Shown: piece by piece, positions 6,015-12,930 of the stretch | Layout of the letters: every line of letters starts with the position of its first letter | Position numbering within the stretch: position 1 is the stretch's first letter | Assembly: GCA_019120525.1 (NCBI GenBank) | Contig: DWUW01000027.1 | Span: 1-15,221, forward strand | Source of the DNA: Candidatus Eisenbergiella stercorigallinarum | GTDB taxonomy: Bacteria > Bacillota > Clostridia > Lachnospirales > Lachnospiraceae | Direction: 5' to 3' | DNA: 15,221 bases | Translations under genes and position numbers: made by a program | Notes under the pieces: model-generated | Databases searched by the model: none | What the model saw: the letters and a program-made list of their open reading frames with translations, nothing else | What the model was told of the DNA's origin: nothing

Positions 6015-8264
6015 TTAATTCTGATCCGAAGGAGAAAACGGCACATTGGAAAATCTTCCTACCGGTCCCTGCGGGCGGTCCGGTCCGGCTCCGTCCGGGC
6101 CGTTTTCGTTCCAGCCGCTTCCGTCCTGTCCGCCGCCGTTTTGGCCGTTTCCATTCCAGCCGTTTTCGTTCCGGCCATTTTCGCCGTTATCCGGATCCTT
6201 CCCATCATCCTGCTTCCAGAAATCCCCATCCGGCTCCGGAATGCCGCTTCCGCTTTCGTTCCACCGGTTTTCCTCCGGCTGCGGGGCGGAGTGAAAATCG
6301 TTCCCTGCGGGAATGTCCTCCGGCTTTTCCTCTGGCTCCGGGATGCCCTTTTCCTTCCGGTAGATCTTCATGAACTCCTTGCCGGTGATGGTTTCCTTCT
6401 CGATCAGGTACGCCGCGATCTTATCCAGAATGGTACGGTTCTCACGCAGCAGCGTAAGCGCTTCGTCGTAGCATTCCTTTAAGATGCGCATCACCTCGGA
6501 ATCCACCTCGGCCGCCGTCACATCCGAGCAGTTCATTACGGCCCGGCCCTCGAGGTACTGGCTCTCTATCGTCTGCAGCCCGATCAGGCCGAACTTCTTG
6601 CTCATGCCGTACTGGGTCACCATGGCCCTGGCGATGCCGGTGGCCTTTTCGATATCGTTGGAGGCTCCCGTGGTCACGGTATCGAATACGATCTCCTCCG
6701 CCGCGCGGCCGGCCAGCAGGCCCACCAGCATGGCGTGAAGCTCCGCCTCCGTATTCAGATATTTTTCCTCCTCCGGCACCTGCATCACGTAGCCCAGGGC
6801 GCCCATGGTCCTGGGAACGATGGTGATCTTCTGCACCGGCTCGGAATTCTTCTGCAGGGCGGATACCAGCGCGTGGCCCACCTCATGGTAGGAAACGATG
6901 CGCCGCTCCTCCTTGCTCATGATACGGTCCTTCTTTTCCTTGCCCACAAGCACCTGTTCCACGGCCTCGAACAGATCCTTCTGGCAGACATAATCCCTGC
7001 CCTGCTTGACCGCGTTGATGGCGGCCTCATTGATCATATTGGCGAGATCGGAGCCCACCGCCCCGCTGGTCGCGAGCGCGATGGCGTCCAGGTCCACCGT
7101 CTCATCCATCAGCACATCCTTGGAATGCACCTTCAGGATCTCCACACGGCCCCTCAGATCCGGCTTGTCCACGATGATCTGCCGGTCAAAACGGCCGGGA
7201 CGAAGCAGCGCCTTGTCCAGGATCTCCGGGCGGTTGGTCGCGCCAAGGATCAGGATGCCGCGGGAGCTGTCAAAGCCGTCCATTTCGCTTAAGAGCTGGT
7301 TCAGCGTCTGTTCCCGCTCCTCGTTGCCGCCGCCGTACTTGGAATCCCGGCTGCGGCCGATGGCGTCGATCTCGTCGATGAAAATGATGCAGGGGGCGTT
7401 CTTCGTCGCCTCCTTAAACAGGTCGCGCACACGGGACGCGCCCACGCCCACATAAAGCTCGATAAAATCGGAGCCGGTCAGCGAAAAGAAGGGGACATGC
7501 GCCTCGCCGGCAACCGCCTTTGCCAGCAGGGTCTTACCGGTTCCGGGAGGCCCAACCAGCAGCGCGCCCTTGGGGAGCTTCGCGCCGATCTTGGAATACC
7601 TTCCCGGATTGTGCAGGAAATCCACCACTTCCTGCAGGGACTCCTTGGCCTCGTCCTCTCCCGCCACATCCTTGAAGGTGACGCCGGTCTCCCTCTGCAC
7701 ATAGACCTTGGCGTTGCTCTTTCCCACGCCCATTGGCCCGCCGCTTCCGGACATCTTGCGCATCAGGAAATTAAAGAGGATGATGATCGCCACAAAGGGA
7801 AGCACATAGGTCAGGAGGATCGACAGGATCAGCCCGGAGCTGTCCGGCACCTCCTCATAGATCTCCACGCCGTGCTCGATCAGGAACTGCGTCCTTGTAT
7901 CGTCGTCCACCACTCCGGTATAATAGGTGATCTCCGGCTGCTGCAGGAACGGATTCTCCGCATTTTCCGTCTTCGGGATGATGGTGATCTGGGAATCCCC
8001 GATCTCCACACGCTCCACGCGCCCCTCTTCTACCATCTCCAGGAATTCATTATAGGAAATCTCCTGGCTGGAAACGCCGCTTAACATCCGCATGAAAAAG
8101 CTCATGCACAAAAGCGTCACCAGCGCGGCGATCAGGATCATCATCAGGTTCTGCCTTCTCGGCGGCTGTCCGCCCGGGCCCCCCGGTCCCTGCGGCCCGC
8201 CGCCCTGGCCGCCGTTGTTGTTGTAGCCGCCTCCGTTATAATTGTTCAGATTATTATTGTCCAT
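6015..8264 (-). CDS. ftsH: ATP-dependent zinc metalloprotease FtsH with Gly/Asn-rich tails
   Basis: FtsH is a hexameric membrane AAA+ protease that degrades misassembled membrane proteins and some regulators. Two membrane segments (about 40-57 and 146-167) flank the extracytoplasmic domain. The AAA module follows, with Walker A GPPGTGKT (238-245), Walker B IIFIDEID (293-300) and the second region of homology (about 342-361). The zinc protease motif is HEVGH (460-464), with a likely third ligand at Asp537. At 749 residues it is about 100 longer than most bacterial FtsH. Residues 1-35 are rich in Asn, Gly and Pro, and residues from about 645 to 749 form an acidic, Gly/Asn/Asp-rich tail with repeated GWNENG-like units. 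The topology puts both tails in the cytoplasm. The ATG is preceded by AGAAAGG and a promoter about 95 nt upstream. Confidence 0.98.
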   Translation of the reverse strand: MDNNNLNNYNGGGYNNNGGQGGGPQGPGGPGGQPPRRQNLMMILIAALVTLLCMSFFMRMLSGVSSQEISYNEFLEMVEEGRVERVEIGDSQITIIPKTENAENPFLQQPEITYYTGVVDDDTRTQFLIEHGVEIYEEVPDSSGLILSILLTYVLPFVAIIILFNFLMRKMSGSGGPMGVGKSNAKVYVQRETGVTFKDVAGEDEAKESLQEVVDFLHNPGRYSKIGAKLPKGALLVGPPGTGKTLLAKAVAGEAHVPFFSLTGSDFIELYVGVGASRVRDLFKEATKNAPCIIFIDEIDAIGRSRDSKYGGGNEEREQTLNQLLSEMDGFDSSRGILILGATNRPEILDKALLRPGRFDRQIIVDKPDLRGRVEILKVHSKDVLMDETVDLDAIALATSGAVGSDLANMINEAAINAVKQGRDYVCQKDLFEAVEQVLVGKEKKDRIMSKEERRIVSYHEVGHALVSALQKNSEPVQKITIVPRTMGALGYVMQVPEEEKYLNTEAELHAMLVGLLAGRAAEEIVFDTVTTGASNDIEKATGIARAMVTQYGMSKKFGLIGLQTIESQYLEGRAVMNCSDVTAAEVDSEVMRILKECYDEALTLLRENRTILDKIAAYLIEKETITGKEFMKIYRKEKGIPEPEEKPEDIPAGNDFHSAPQPEENRWNESGSGIPEPDGDFWKQDDGKDPDNGENGRNENGWNGNGQNGGGQDGSGWNENGPDGAGPDRPQGPVGRFSNVPFSPSDQN
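6099..6176 (-). repeat. Degenerate 18-bp repeats encoding the FtsH C-terminal tail
   Basis: Three related 18-bp units lie at 6099-6116, 6144-6161 and 6159-6176. On the minus strand they encode GWNENG, GWNGNG and GRNENG. The first and last differ at one base. They suggest that the tail grew by duplication of a short unit. Confidence 0.7.
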
Positions 8265-8359
8265 TCGTAAAAACCTTTCTGTATTGCCGATTTTCCCGGC
8301 CGTCTGTCAGCCAGCGCCGGGCTCCCCGGGATTCGGGCTGCCGCGTCTGACTCCTACCT

Positions 8360-8388
8360 ATTATATGGTTTCACCGTTTATAAATCAA
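8360..8388 (-). promoter_or_regulatory. Sigma-A-type promoter for ftsH
   Basis: On the minus strand, TTGATT (8383-8388) and a perfect TATAAT (8360-8365) are separated by exactly 17 bp. The predicted transcript starts near 8353, giving a leader of about 90 nt before the ftsH ATG. This is the best promoter in the window. Confidence 0.8.
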
Positions 8389-8505
8389 TATTTATTCTGT
8401 GAAAATATGATGCAAACTATAAAAGATTTGTGAAACGGCAATGCGGGCCCGGCCTTGCGGCAGTGGTTTTCCCGCATGTTTCTCATATATTTTTTCAAAA
8501 AGCAG

Positions 8506-8535
8506 TAGATTTTCTTCCTTTTTCCGTTGTATAAT
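8506..8535 (+). promoter_or_regulatory. Likely promoter for the pyrG operon
   Basis: A perfect TATAAT lies at 8530-8535. The -35 region is weak: TAGATT (8506-8511, 18-bp spacer) matches the consensus at only three positions. Transcription would start near 8541-8543, giving a leader of about 105 nt. The AT-rich upstream DNA is compatible with activity. Confidence 0.6.
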
Positions 8536-8581
8536 ATTAACTTGAGTTTTAAAAAGAGGGGAAGCTTGTTTACAGGCAGTC

Positions 8582-8631
8582 CCGGTCTGTTTTCAGGCCG
8601 GCGCAGTAGGCCGTATCCATTGGAAATACGG
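8582..8631 (+). promoter_or_regulatory. pyrG leader with two small hairpins
   Basis: The first hairpin is an 8-bp stem with one G-U pair, CCGGTCTG (8582-8589) and CAGGCCGG (8594-8601), around a TTTT loop. The second pairs CCGTAT (8611-8616) with ATACGG (8626-8631) and ends 16 nt before the pyrG start codon. Neither is followed by a U-run, so they do not look like attenuators. A structural or translational role is possible. Confidence 0.45.
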
Positions 8632-8647
8632 CAGATTGGAGAGCGCT

Positions 8648-10273
8648 ATGACAGTAAAATATGTATTCGTAACCGGCGGCGTGGTATCCGGGCTCGGCAA
8701 GGGGATCACTGCCGCGTCCCTGGGACGGCTCCTGAAAGCCCGCGGATATCAGGTGACCATGCAGAAGTTCGATCCCTACATCAACATTGACCCGGGAACC
8801 ATGAACCCGATCCAGCACGGCGAGGTCTTCGTGACGGAGGATGGGACGGAGACCGATCTGGATCTCGGGCATTATGAACGCTTCATCGATGAGAATCTGG
8901 ACCGGAACGCCAACGTCACCACCGGGAAGGTTTTCTGGTCCGTCCTGCAGAAGGAACGGCGGGGCGATTACGGCGGCGGTACGGTCCAGGTCATCCCCCA
9001 CATCACCAATGAGATCAAGAGCCGCTTCTACCGGAACTTTACCGACGGCGAAACCCGGATCGCCATCATCGAGATCGGCGGAACCGTGGGCGACATCGAA
9101 AGCCAGCCCTTCCTGGAATCCATCCGCCAGTTTCAGCAGGAGATCGGGCATGAAAACGCAGTCCTGATCCATGTTACCCTGATCCCTTACCTGCGCGCCT
9201 CCCAGGAGCTGAAGACCAAGCCTACCCAGGCCAGCGTCAAGGAGCTGCAGGGGATGGGGATCCAGCCGGACATCATCGTCTGCCGCAGCGAGGTTCCCCT
9301 CACCCAGTCCATCCGGGACAAGATCTCCCTGTTCTGCAACGTCCCCAACAGCCGGGTCCTGCAGAATCTGGATGTGGAATATCTCTACGAAGCCCCTCTC
9401 GCCATGGAAAAGGAGCATCTGGCCGACGTGGTCTGTGACTGTCTCCACCTGGAAAAAAGGGAGCCGGACCTTTCCGACTGGAAGGCCATGACGGAAGCCC
9501 TGCATTCTCCGAAGGATACCGTTACCATCGCTCTCGTGGGAAAATATATCCAGCTGCACGACGCCTACCTCAGCGTGGCGGAAGCCCTGAAGCATGGCGG
9601 GATTTCCAATCAGGTGAGCGTACAGATCCGGTGGGTGGATTCCGAACAAATAACGCCGGAAAACGCGGAGGAATTCCTTTCGGGCGCAGACGGGATCCTG
9701 GTTCCCGGCGGCTTCGGCGACAGGGGGATTGAAGGCATGATCGCCGCCATCGCCTTTGCCAGGACGCGCCGCGTTCCTTATCTGGGGCTGTGCCTGGGCA
9801 TGCAGCTGGTCATGGTGGAATTTGCCAGACATGTGCTGGGTTTTTCGGACGCGCACAGTGTGGAATTCGATCCCTCCACCACCCATCCCGTCATCGCCCT
9901 GATGCCTGACCAGAACGGCGTGGAGGACATCGGCGGGACCCTTCGCCTGGGCTCCTGCCCCTGCGTCCTGGCAAAGGATTCCCTGGCATACCGTCTCTAT
10001 GGGACGGAAAACATCACGGAACGCCACAGGCACCGCTATGAGGTAAACAACGACTTCCGCAGCGCGCTGACCGCGGGCGGCATGAAGCTTTCCGGCCTGT
10101 CGCCTGACGGCCGCATCGTGGAAATGTGCGAGCTGCCGGAGCATCCGTTCTTTATCGCCACCCAGGCTCACCCGGAGCTGAAATCCAGGCCCAACCGGCC
10201 GCATCCTCTTTTTGCCGGCTTCATCGCAGCCGCGCTGAAGGAAAAAGAACAGAAGGGAAGTTCCAACTCATGA
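8648..10273 (+). CDS. pyrG: CTP synthase (glutamine-hydrolysing)
   Basis: PyrG converts UTP to CTP using ATP and ammonia from glutamine, the last step of pyrimidine nucleotide synthesis. The 541-residue protein has the normal two-domain layout. The synthetase domain (about 1-265) begins with TGGVVSGLGKG (9-19). The class I glutamine amidotransferase domain (about 293-530) has the nucleophile Cys382 in GLCLGMQ, and His508 and Glu510 in AHPE. I chose the ATG at 8648 because GGAGAG lies 4 nt upstream; a TTG four codons earlier has no such site. The stop overlaps the start of the next gene as ATGA. It is transcribed divergently from ftsH. The leader lacks the initial G-run and attenuator known from the CTP-sensitive pyrG leader of Bacillus, so regulation may differ. 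Confidence 0.98.
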   Translation: MTVKYVFVTGGVVSGLGKGITAASLGRLLKARGYQVTMQKFDPYINIDPGTMNPIQHGEVFVTEDGTETDLDLGHYERFIDENLDRNANVTTGKVFWSVLQKERRGDYGGGTVQVIPHITNEIKSRFYRNFTDGETRIAIIEIGGTVGDIESQPFLESIRQFQQEIGHENAVLIHVTLIPYLRASQELKTKPTQASVKELQGMGIQPDIIVCRSEVPLTQSIRDKISLFCNVPNSRVLQNLDVEYLYEAPLAMEKEHLADVVCDCLHLEKREPDLSDWKAMTEALHSPKDTVTIALVGKYIQLHDAYLSVAEALKHGGISNQVSVQIRWVDSEQITPENAEEFLSGADGILVPGGFGDRGIEGMIAAIAFARTRRVPYLGLCLGMQLVMVEFARHVLGFSDAHSVEFDPSTTHPVIALMPDQNGVEDIGGTLRLGSCPCVLAKDSLAYRLYGTENITERHRHRYEVNNDFRSALTAGGMKLSGLSPDGRIVEMCELPEHPFFIATQAHPELKSRPNRPHPLFAGFIAAALKEKEQKGSSNS

Positions 10274-11748
10274 AATACGGATTCGATAACAACAAATATC
10301 TGAAAATGCAGTCAGAGCATATCCGGGAACGCATCGCCATGTTCGGCGACAAGCTTTATCTGGAATTCGGTGGCAAGCTTTTTGACGATTATCATGCTTC
10401 CCGCGTTCTTCCCGGCTTCGAGCCGGACAGTAAGTTCAAAATGCTCACCCAGCTGAAGGAGCACGCGGAGATCGTGGTGGTCATCAACGCTTCCTCCCTT
10501 GAAAGCAATAAGATCCGCCAGGACTCCGGGCTGACCTACGGGGAAGAGGTCATCCGCCTCGTTGAAACCTTCCGTAAAAAAGGGTTTCTGTCCGATTCCG
10601 TGGTCATCACCCAGTATGCGGGGCAGCCGGCGGCGGATCAGTTCCGCACACGCCTGACCAATCTGGGCATCCGTTCTTATCTGCACTATATCATCGACGG
10701 CTATCCGGACAACATCGACCTGATCGTCAGCGACGAAGGCTATGGCAGGAACGAGTATGTGGAAACCAGCCGGCCTCTGGTCGTGGTCACAGCTCCCGGC
10801 CCCGGAAGCGGGAAAATGGCCACCTGCCTTTCCCAGCTCTATCATGAGCACAAGCGGGGGATTCAGGCAGGCTATGCCAAATTTGAGACCTTCCCTATCT
10901 GGAACCTCCCGTTAAAGCATCCGGTCAATATTGCCTATGAAGCCGCCACCGCCGACCTGAACGATGTGAACATGATCGACCCTTTCCATCTGGAGGCCTA
11001 TCATACCACCACGGTCAATTACAATCGGGATGTAGAGATCTTCCCGGTCCTTCACGCCATTTTCAAAGAGATCATGGGAGACTGCCCTTACAAATCCCCT
11101 ACCGATATGGGCGTCAATATGGCCGGCAACTGCATCATCGACGACGAGGTATGCCGGGAAGCCGCCAACCAGGAGATCATCCGCCGCTACTATGCCTGCC
11201 TGTGCGATCTGAAGAGGGGCAACAGTTCAAAGGAAATCCTGTATAAGCTTCAGCTTCTCATGAAACAGGGCGGCCTGACCATCAAGGACCGTCCGGTGGT
11301 GAACGCCGCCATGAAGCGGGAAGAAGAAACCGGCCATCCGGCTGTTGCCATCGAGCTTTCCAACGGGCAGCTGGTCACCGGGAAAACCACCGACCTGCTT
11401 GGCGCGGCTTCCGCCTGCCTGCTGAATGCCCTGAAGGTGATCGAAGGCATTGACCATGAAGTACATCTGGTCTCCCCGCTGGCCATAGAACCGATCCAGA
11501 CACTGAAGACCGCTTATCTGGGAAGCATCAATCCCAGGCTGCACACCGATGAGATCCTGATCGCCCTTTCCATCAGCGCGGCGACGGATAAACGGGCGGC
11601 TCTCGCTTTAAGCGCCCTGCGGCAGCTGCGCGGCTGCGAGGTCCATTCCTCCGTCATGCTTTCCTCTGTGGATGAAGGCGTTTTCAAAAAGCTTGGCATG
11701 CATCTGACCTGCGAACCCAAGACAGAGGCGAAGGACGAACAGAAATAG
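10270..11748 (+). CDS. UPF0371/DUF1846 family protein, function unknown
   Basis: This 492-residue protein fits the UPF0371 (DUF1846) family in length and sequence, including its start (KYGFDNNKYLKMQSEHIRERI-like) and the segment VVVTAPGPGSGKMAT (171-185). The latter is a glycine-rich loop after a hydrophobic strand. It resembles a P-loop but lacks the normal first glycine and has Met after the Lys. No signal peptide or membrane segment is visible, so it is probably cytosolic. Structures for the family exist, but I know of no firmly assigned activity. The ATG overlaps the pyrG stop by 4 nt and is preceded by GGAAG at about 9 nt, so its translation is probably coupled to CTP synthase. A strong terminator ends the pair. 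A longer reading frame into pyrG is an artefact of overlap. A nucleotide-related function is only a guess from context. Confidence 0.9.
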   Translation: MKYGFDNNKYLKMQSEHIRERIAMFGDKLYLEFGGKLFDDYHASRVLPGFEPDSKFKMLTQLKEHAEIVVVINASSLESNKIRQDSGLTYGEEVIRLVETFRKKGFLSDSVVITQYAGQPAADQFRTRLTNLGIRSYLHYIIDGYPDNIDLIVSDEGYGRNEYVETSRPLVVVTAPGPGSGKMATCLSQLYHEHKRGIQAGYAKFETFPIWNLPLKHPVNIAYEAATADLNDVNMIDPFHLEAYHTTTVNYNRDVEIFPVLHAIFKEIMGDCPYKSPTDMGVNMAGNCIIDDEVCREAANQEIIRRYYACLCDLKRGNSSKEILYKLQLLMKQGGLTIKDRPVVNAAMKREEETGHPAVAIELSNGQLVTGKTTDLLGAASACLLNALKVIEGIDHEVHLVSPLAIEPIQTLKTAYLGSINPRLHTDEILIALSISAATDKRAALALSALRQLRGCEVHSSVMLSSVDEGVFKKLGMHLTCEPKTEAKDEQK

Positions 11749-11777
11749 CGCGCGCCGTCCGGCGTGTTATCACAAAA

Positions 11778-11844
11778 CCGGCGGCCTGCCGCGCAGGCCG
11801 GGGATCTCCCCGGTCTGCGCGGCAGGACCGCCGGCTTCTTTTTT
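11778..11844 (+). terminator. Strong intrinsic terminator of the pyrG operon, possibly bidirectional
   Basis: A long hairpin spans 11778-11834. CCGGCGG pairs with CCGCCGG (7 bp), CTGCCGCGCAG with CTGCGCGGCAG (11 bp), and CCGGGGA with TCCCCGG, with small imperfections between blocks. It is followed by TTCTTTTTT. AAAA lies just before the left arm, so the minus-strand transcript of the convergent YitT gene would meet the same hairpin followed by UUUU. The terminator may serve both genes. Confidence 0.92.
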
Positions 11845-11909
11845 CCGTTCTTTTTGCTTTTCAGGCTCTTTGCGCGCCCAGGCCTTACCGCTCCCCGGTT
11901 TTCCTGGCC

Positions 11910-12824
11910 TCAGAGCCTCGTCTTATAATTTCCCAGCACAGAGACCCCTTCGTCGATCACCATGAACGCATGCGGGTCGTGCCTGTAAATGATATTTCTC
12001 AGCTGGCTCAGCTCATACTTGGAGGCCAGGATATAAAGCACATGCACAGGCTCCTCCGTGTAGGCTCCTATCGCCTCCCACCTTGTCACGCCTCTGTCCA
12101 GTTCGGAAAAGATCTCCTTTTCCATCTCTTCGTCCTTCTTCTTGGTAATGACCCGGACCTCCACATTGATGGTCTGGGCATGGACCTTATCGATCGCGAA
12201 GGCGCTGACGAACGCGTAGATCAGGGAATAGATCACGGTTGGAACGTTAAACAGGAACAGGCACACACCGTACAGCACCACGTTGACAGCCATGTTCACC
12301 CGGCCCACCCGGAAATCCCTGCGCCATTTGATGAGCATCATGCCGACGATATCCGTTCCTCCCAGGGATCCGCCGCATTTCAGCGCCAGCCCCATGCCAA
12401 CGCCGCAGATCATGCCTCCGATCACACAGCAGGCAAGCCGGTCGTCAGGAAGGATGGGCTGCTCCGGAATGGGGATCAGGGAAAGCAGCGCGGTCACAAT
12501 GGTGACGCATACCACGGTTTTGGCGAAAAATCTGCGGCCGATCCGCTTCATGGACAGAAGCAGGATGGGGGCGTTGATCAGGTAGTAGATCACGCCGGCA
12601 ATATCAAAATTCTGGACGGGCAGATGGATATAATCCACCAGCACGGTCCGGATCACCTGCGCGAAGCCCATGATCCCGCCGCTGTAAAGAGATACCGGGA
12701 CAATAAAAAGATTGATCCCCAACGCGTAGATCACCGCTCCTCCCATGGCTCCGAGAAAACGGTTGATCTGATACCATTTCCAGTACTTTTCAATTTCAAG
12801 AAGTTTCTGTGATGCGTGTTCCAT
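11910..12824 (-). CDS. YitT family membrane protein (DUF161 plus DUF2179)
   Basis: The 304-residue protein has about five or six hydrophobic segments (near 26-46, 75-92, 101-118, 131-150, 176-192 and 195-211). The family hallmark GGSLGGTDIV is at 151-160. The C-terminal cytoplasmic DUF2179 domain (about 219-302) is of the type with a ferredoxin-like fold that ends in GNYKTR. YitT proteins are inner-membrane proteins with no settled substrate; a transport role is suspected from topology. The ATG is preceded by a strong AGGAGGGAG site. A promoter lies about 70 nt upstream, between this gene and the GH127 gene, so it is probably its own unit. It converges on the pyrG operon and probably shares its terminator. 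The family call is secure; function is unknown. Confidence 0.92.
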   Translation of the reverse strand: MEHASQKLLEIEKYWKWYQINRFLGAMGGAVIYALGINLFIVPVSLYSGGIMGFAQVIRTVLVDYIHLPVQNFDIAGVIYYLINAPILLLSMKRIGRRFFAKTVVCVTIVTALLSLIPIPEQPILPDDRLACCVIGGMICGVGMGLALKCGGSLGGTDIVGMMLIKWRRDFRVGRVNMAVNVVLYGVCLFLFNVPTVIYSLIYAFVSAFAIDKVHAQTINVEVRVITKKKDEEMEKEIFSELDRGVTRWEAIGAYTEEPVHVLYILASKYELSQLRNIIYRHDPHAFMVIDEGVSVLGNYKTRL

Positions 12825-12847
12825 GGCTCCCTCCTGCGTTTCCGGCC

Positions 12848-12875
12848 GGCAGGCCGCCTGAAGCGGCTTTCTGCC
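12848..12875 (-). promoter_or_regulatory. Leader hairpin upstream of the YitT gene
   Basis: On the minus strand, GGCAG-AAA-GCCGC-loop-GCGGC-CTGCC forms two stacked 5-bp stems with a 3-nt bulge and a 5-nt loop. It lies between the predicted transcription start (near 12886) and the ribosome binding site. It has no U-run, so it is not a terminator. Its role is unknown. Confidence 0.4.
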
Positions 12876-12892
12876 CTGTCATGCTTGCTTCT

Positions 12893-12898
12893 ATTATA
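12893..12898 (-). promoter_or_regulatory. Probable -10 element of the YitT gene promoter
   Basis: A perfect TATAAT is found on the minus strand in an AT-rich spot 32 nt after the GH127 stop. The -35 region is poor: nothing close to TTGACA lies at 16-18 bp. It is a plausible start for the YitT transcript but weakly supported. Confidence 0.5.
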
Positions 12899-12930
12899 AC
12901 CGGTCGACGGAGGTTTTGCACCTGTTTTCC

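Larger units (their letters stand above)
8265..8647. other. Divergent intergenic region between ftsH and pyrG
   Basis: This 383-bp stretch has no convincing gene. The middle, about 8361-8550, is clearly richer in A and T than its surroundings. It holds the ftsH promoter (minus strand), a likely pyrG promoter (plus strand), a 7-bp inverted repeat (ATGCGGG 8441-8447, CCCGCAT 8471-8477) between the two promoters, and the pyrG leader with two hairpins. The small reading frames across it lack credible ribosome binding sites or recognisable sequence. Confidence 0.8.

Noticed and set aside
4101..6482. A 793-codon open frame on the plus strand opposite uvrC and the end of ftsH
   Set aside because: It is antisense to two clearly conserved genes, has no recognisable domain, and is the kind of long shadow frame that GC-rich codon use produces.
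8570..10204. A 544-codon open frame on the minus strand opposite pyrG
   Set aside because: It lies entirely against pyrG and its leader, has no plausible ribosome binding site and no family features.
12848..12875. Terminator for the GH127 gene
   Set aside because: The hairpin has no U-run on the minus strand and lies downstream of the likely YitT -10 element, so it fits a leader structure better.
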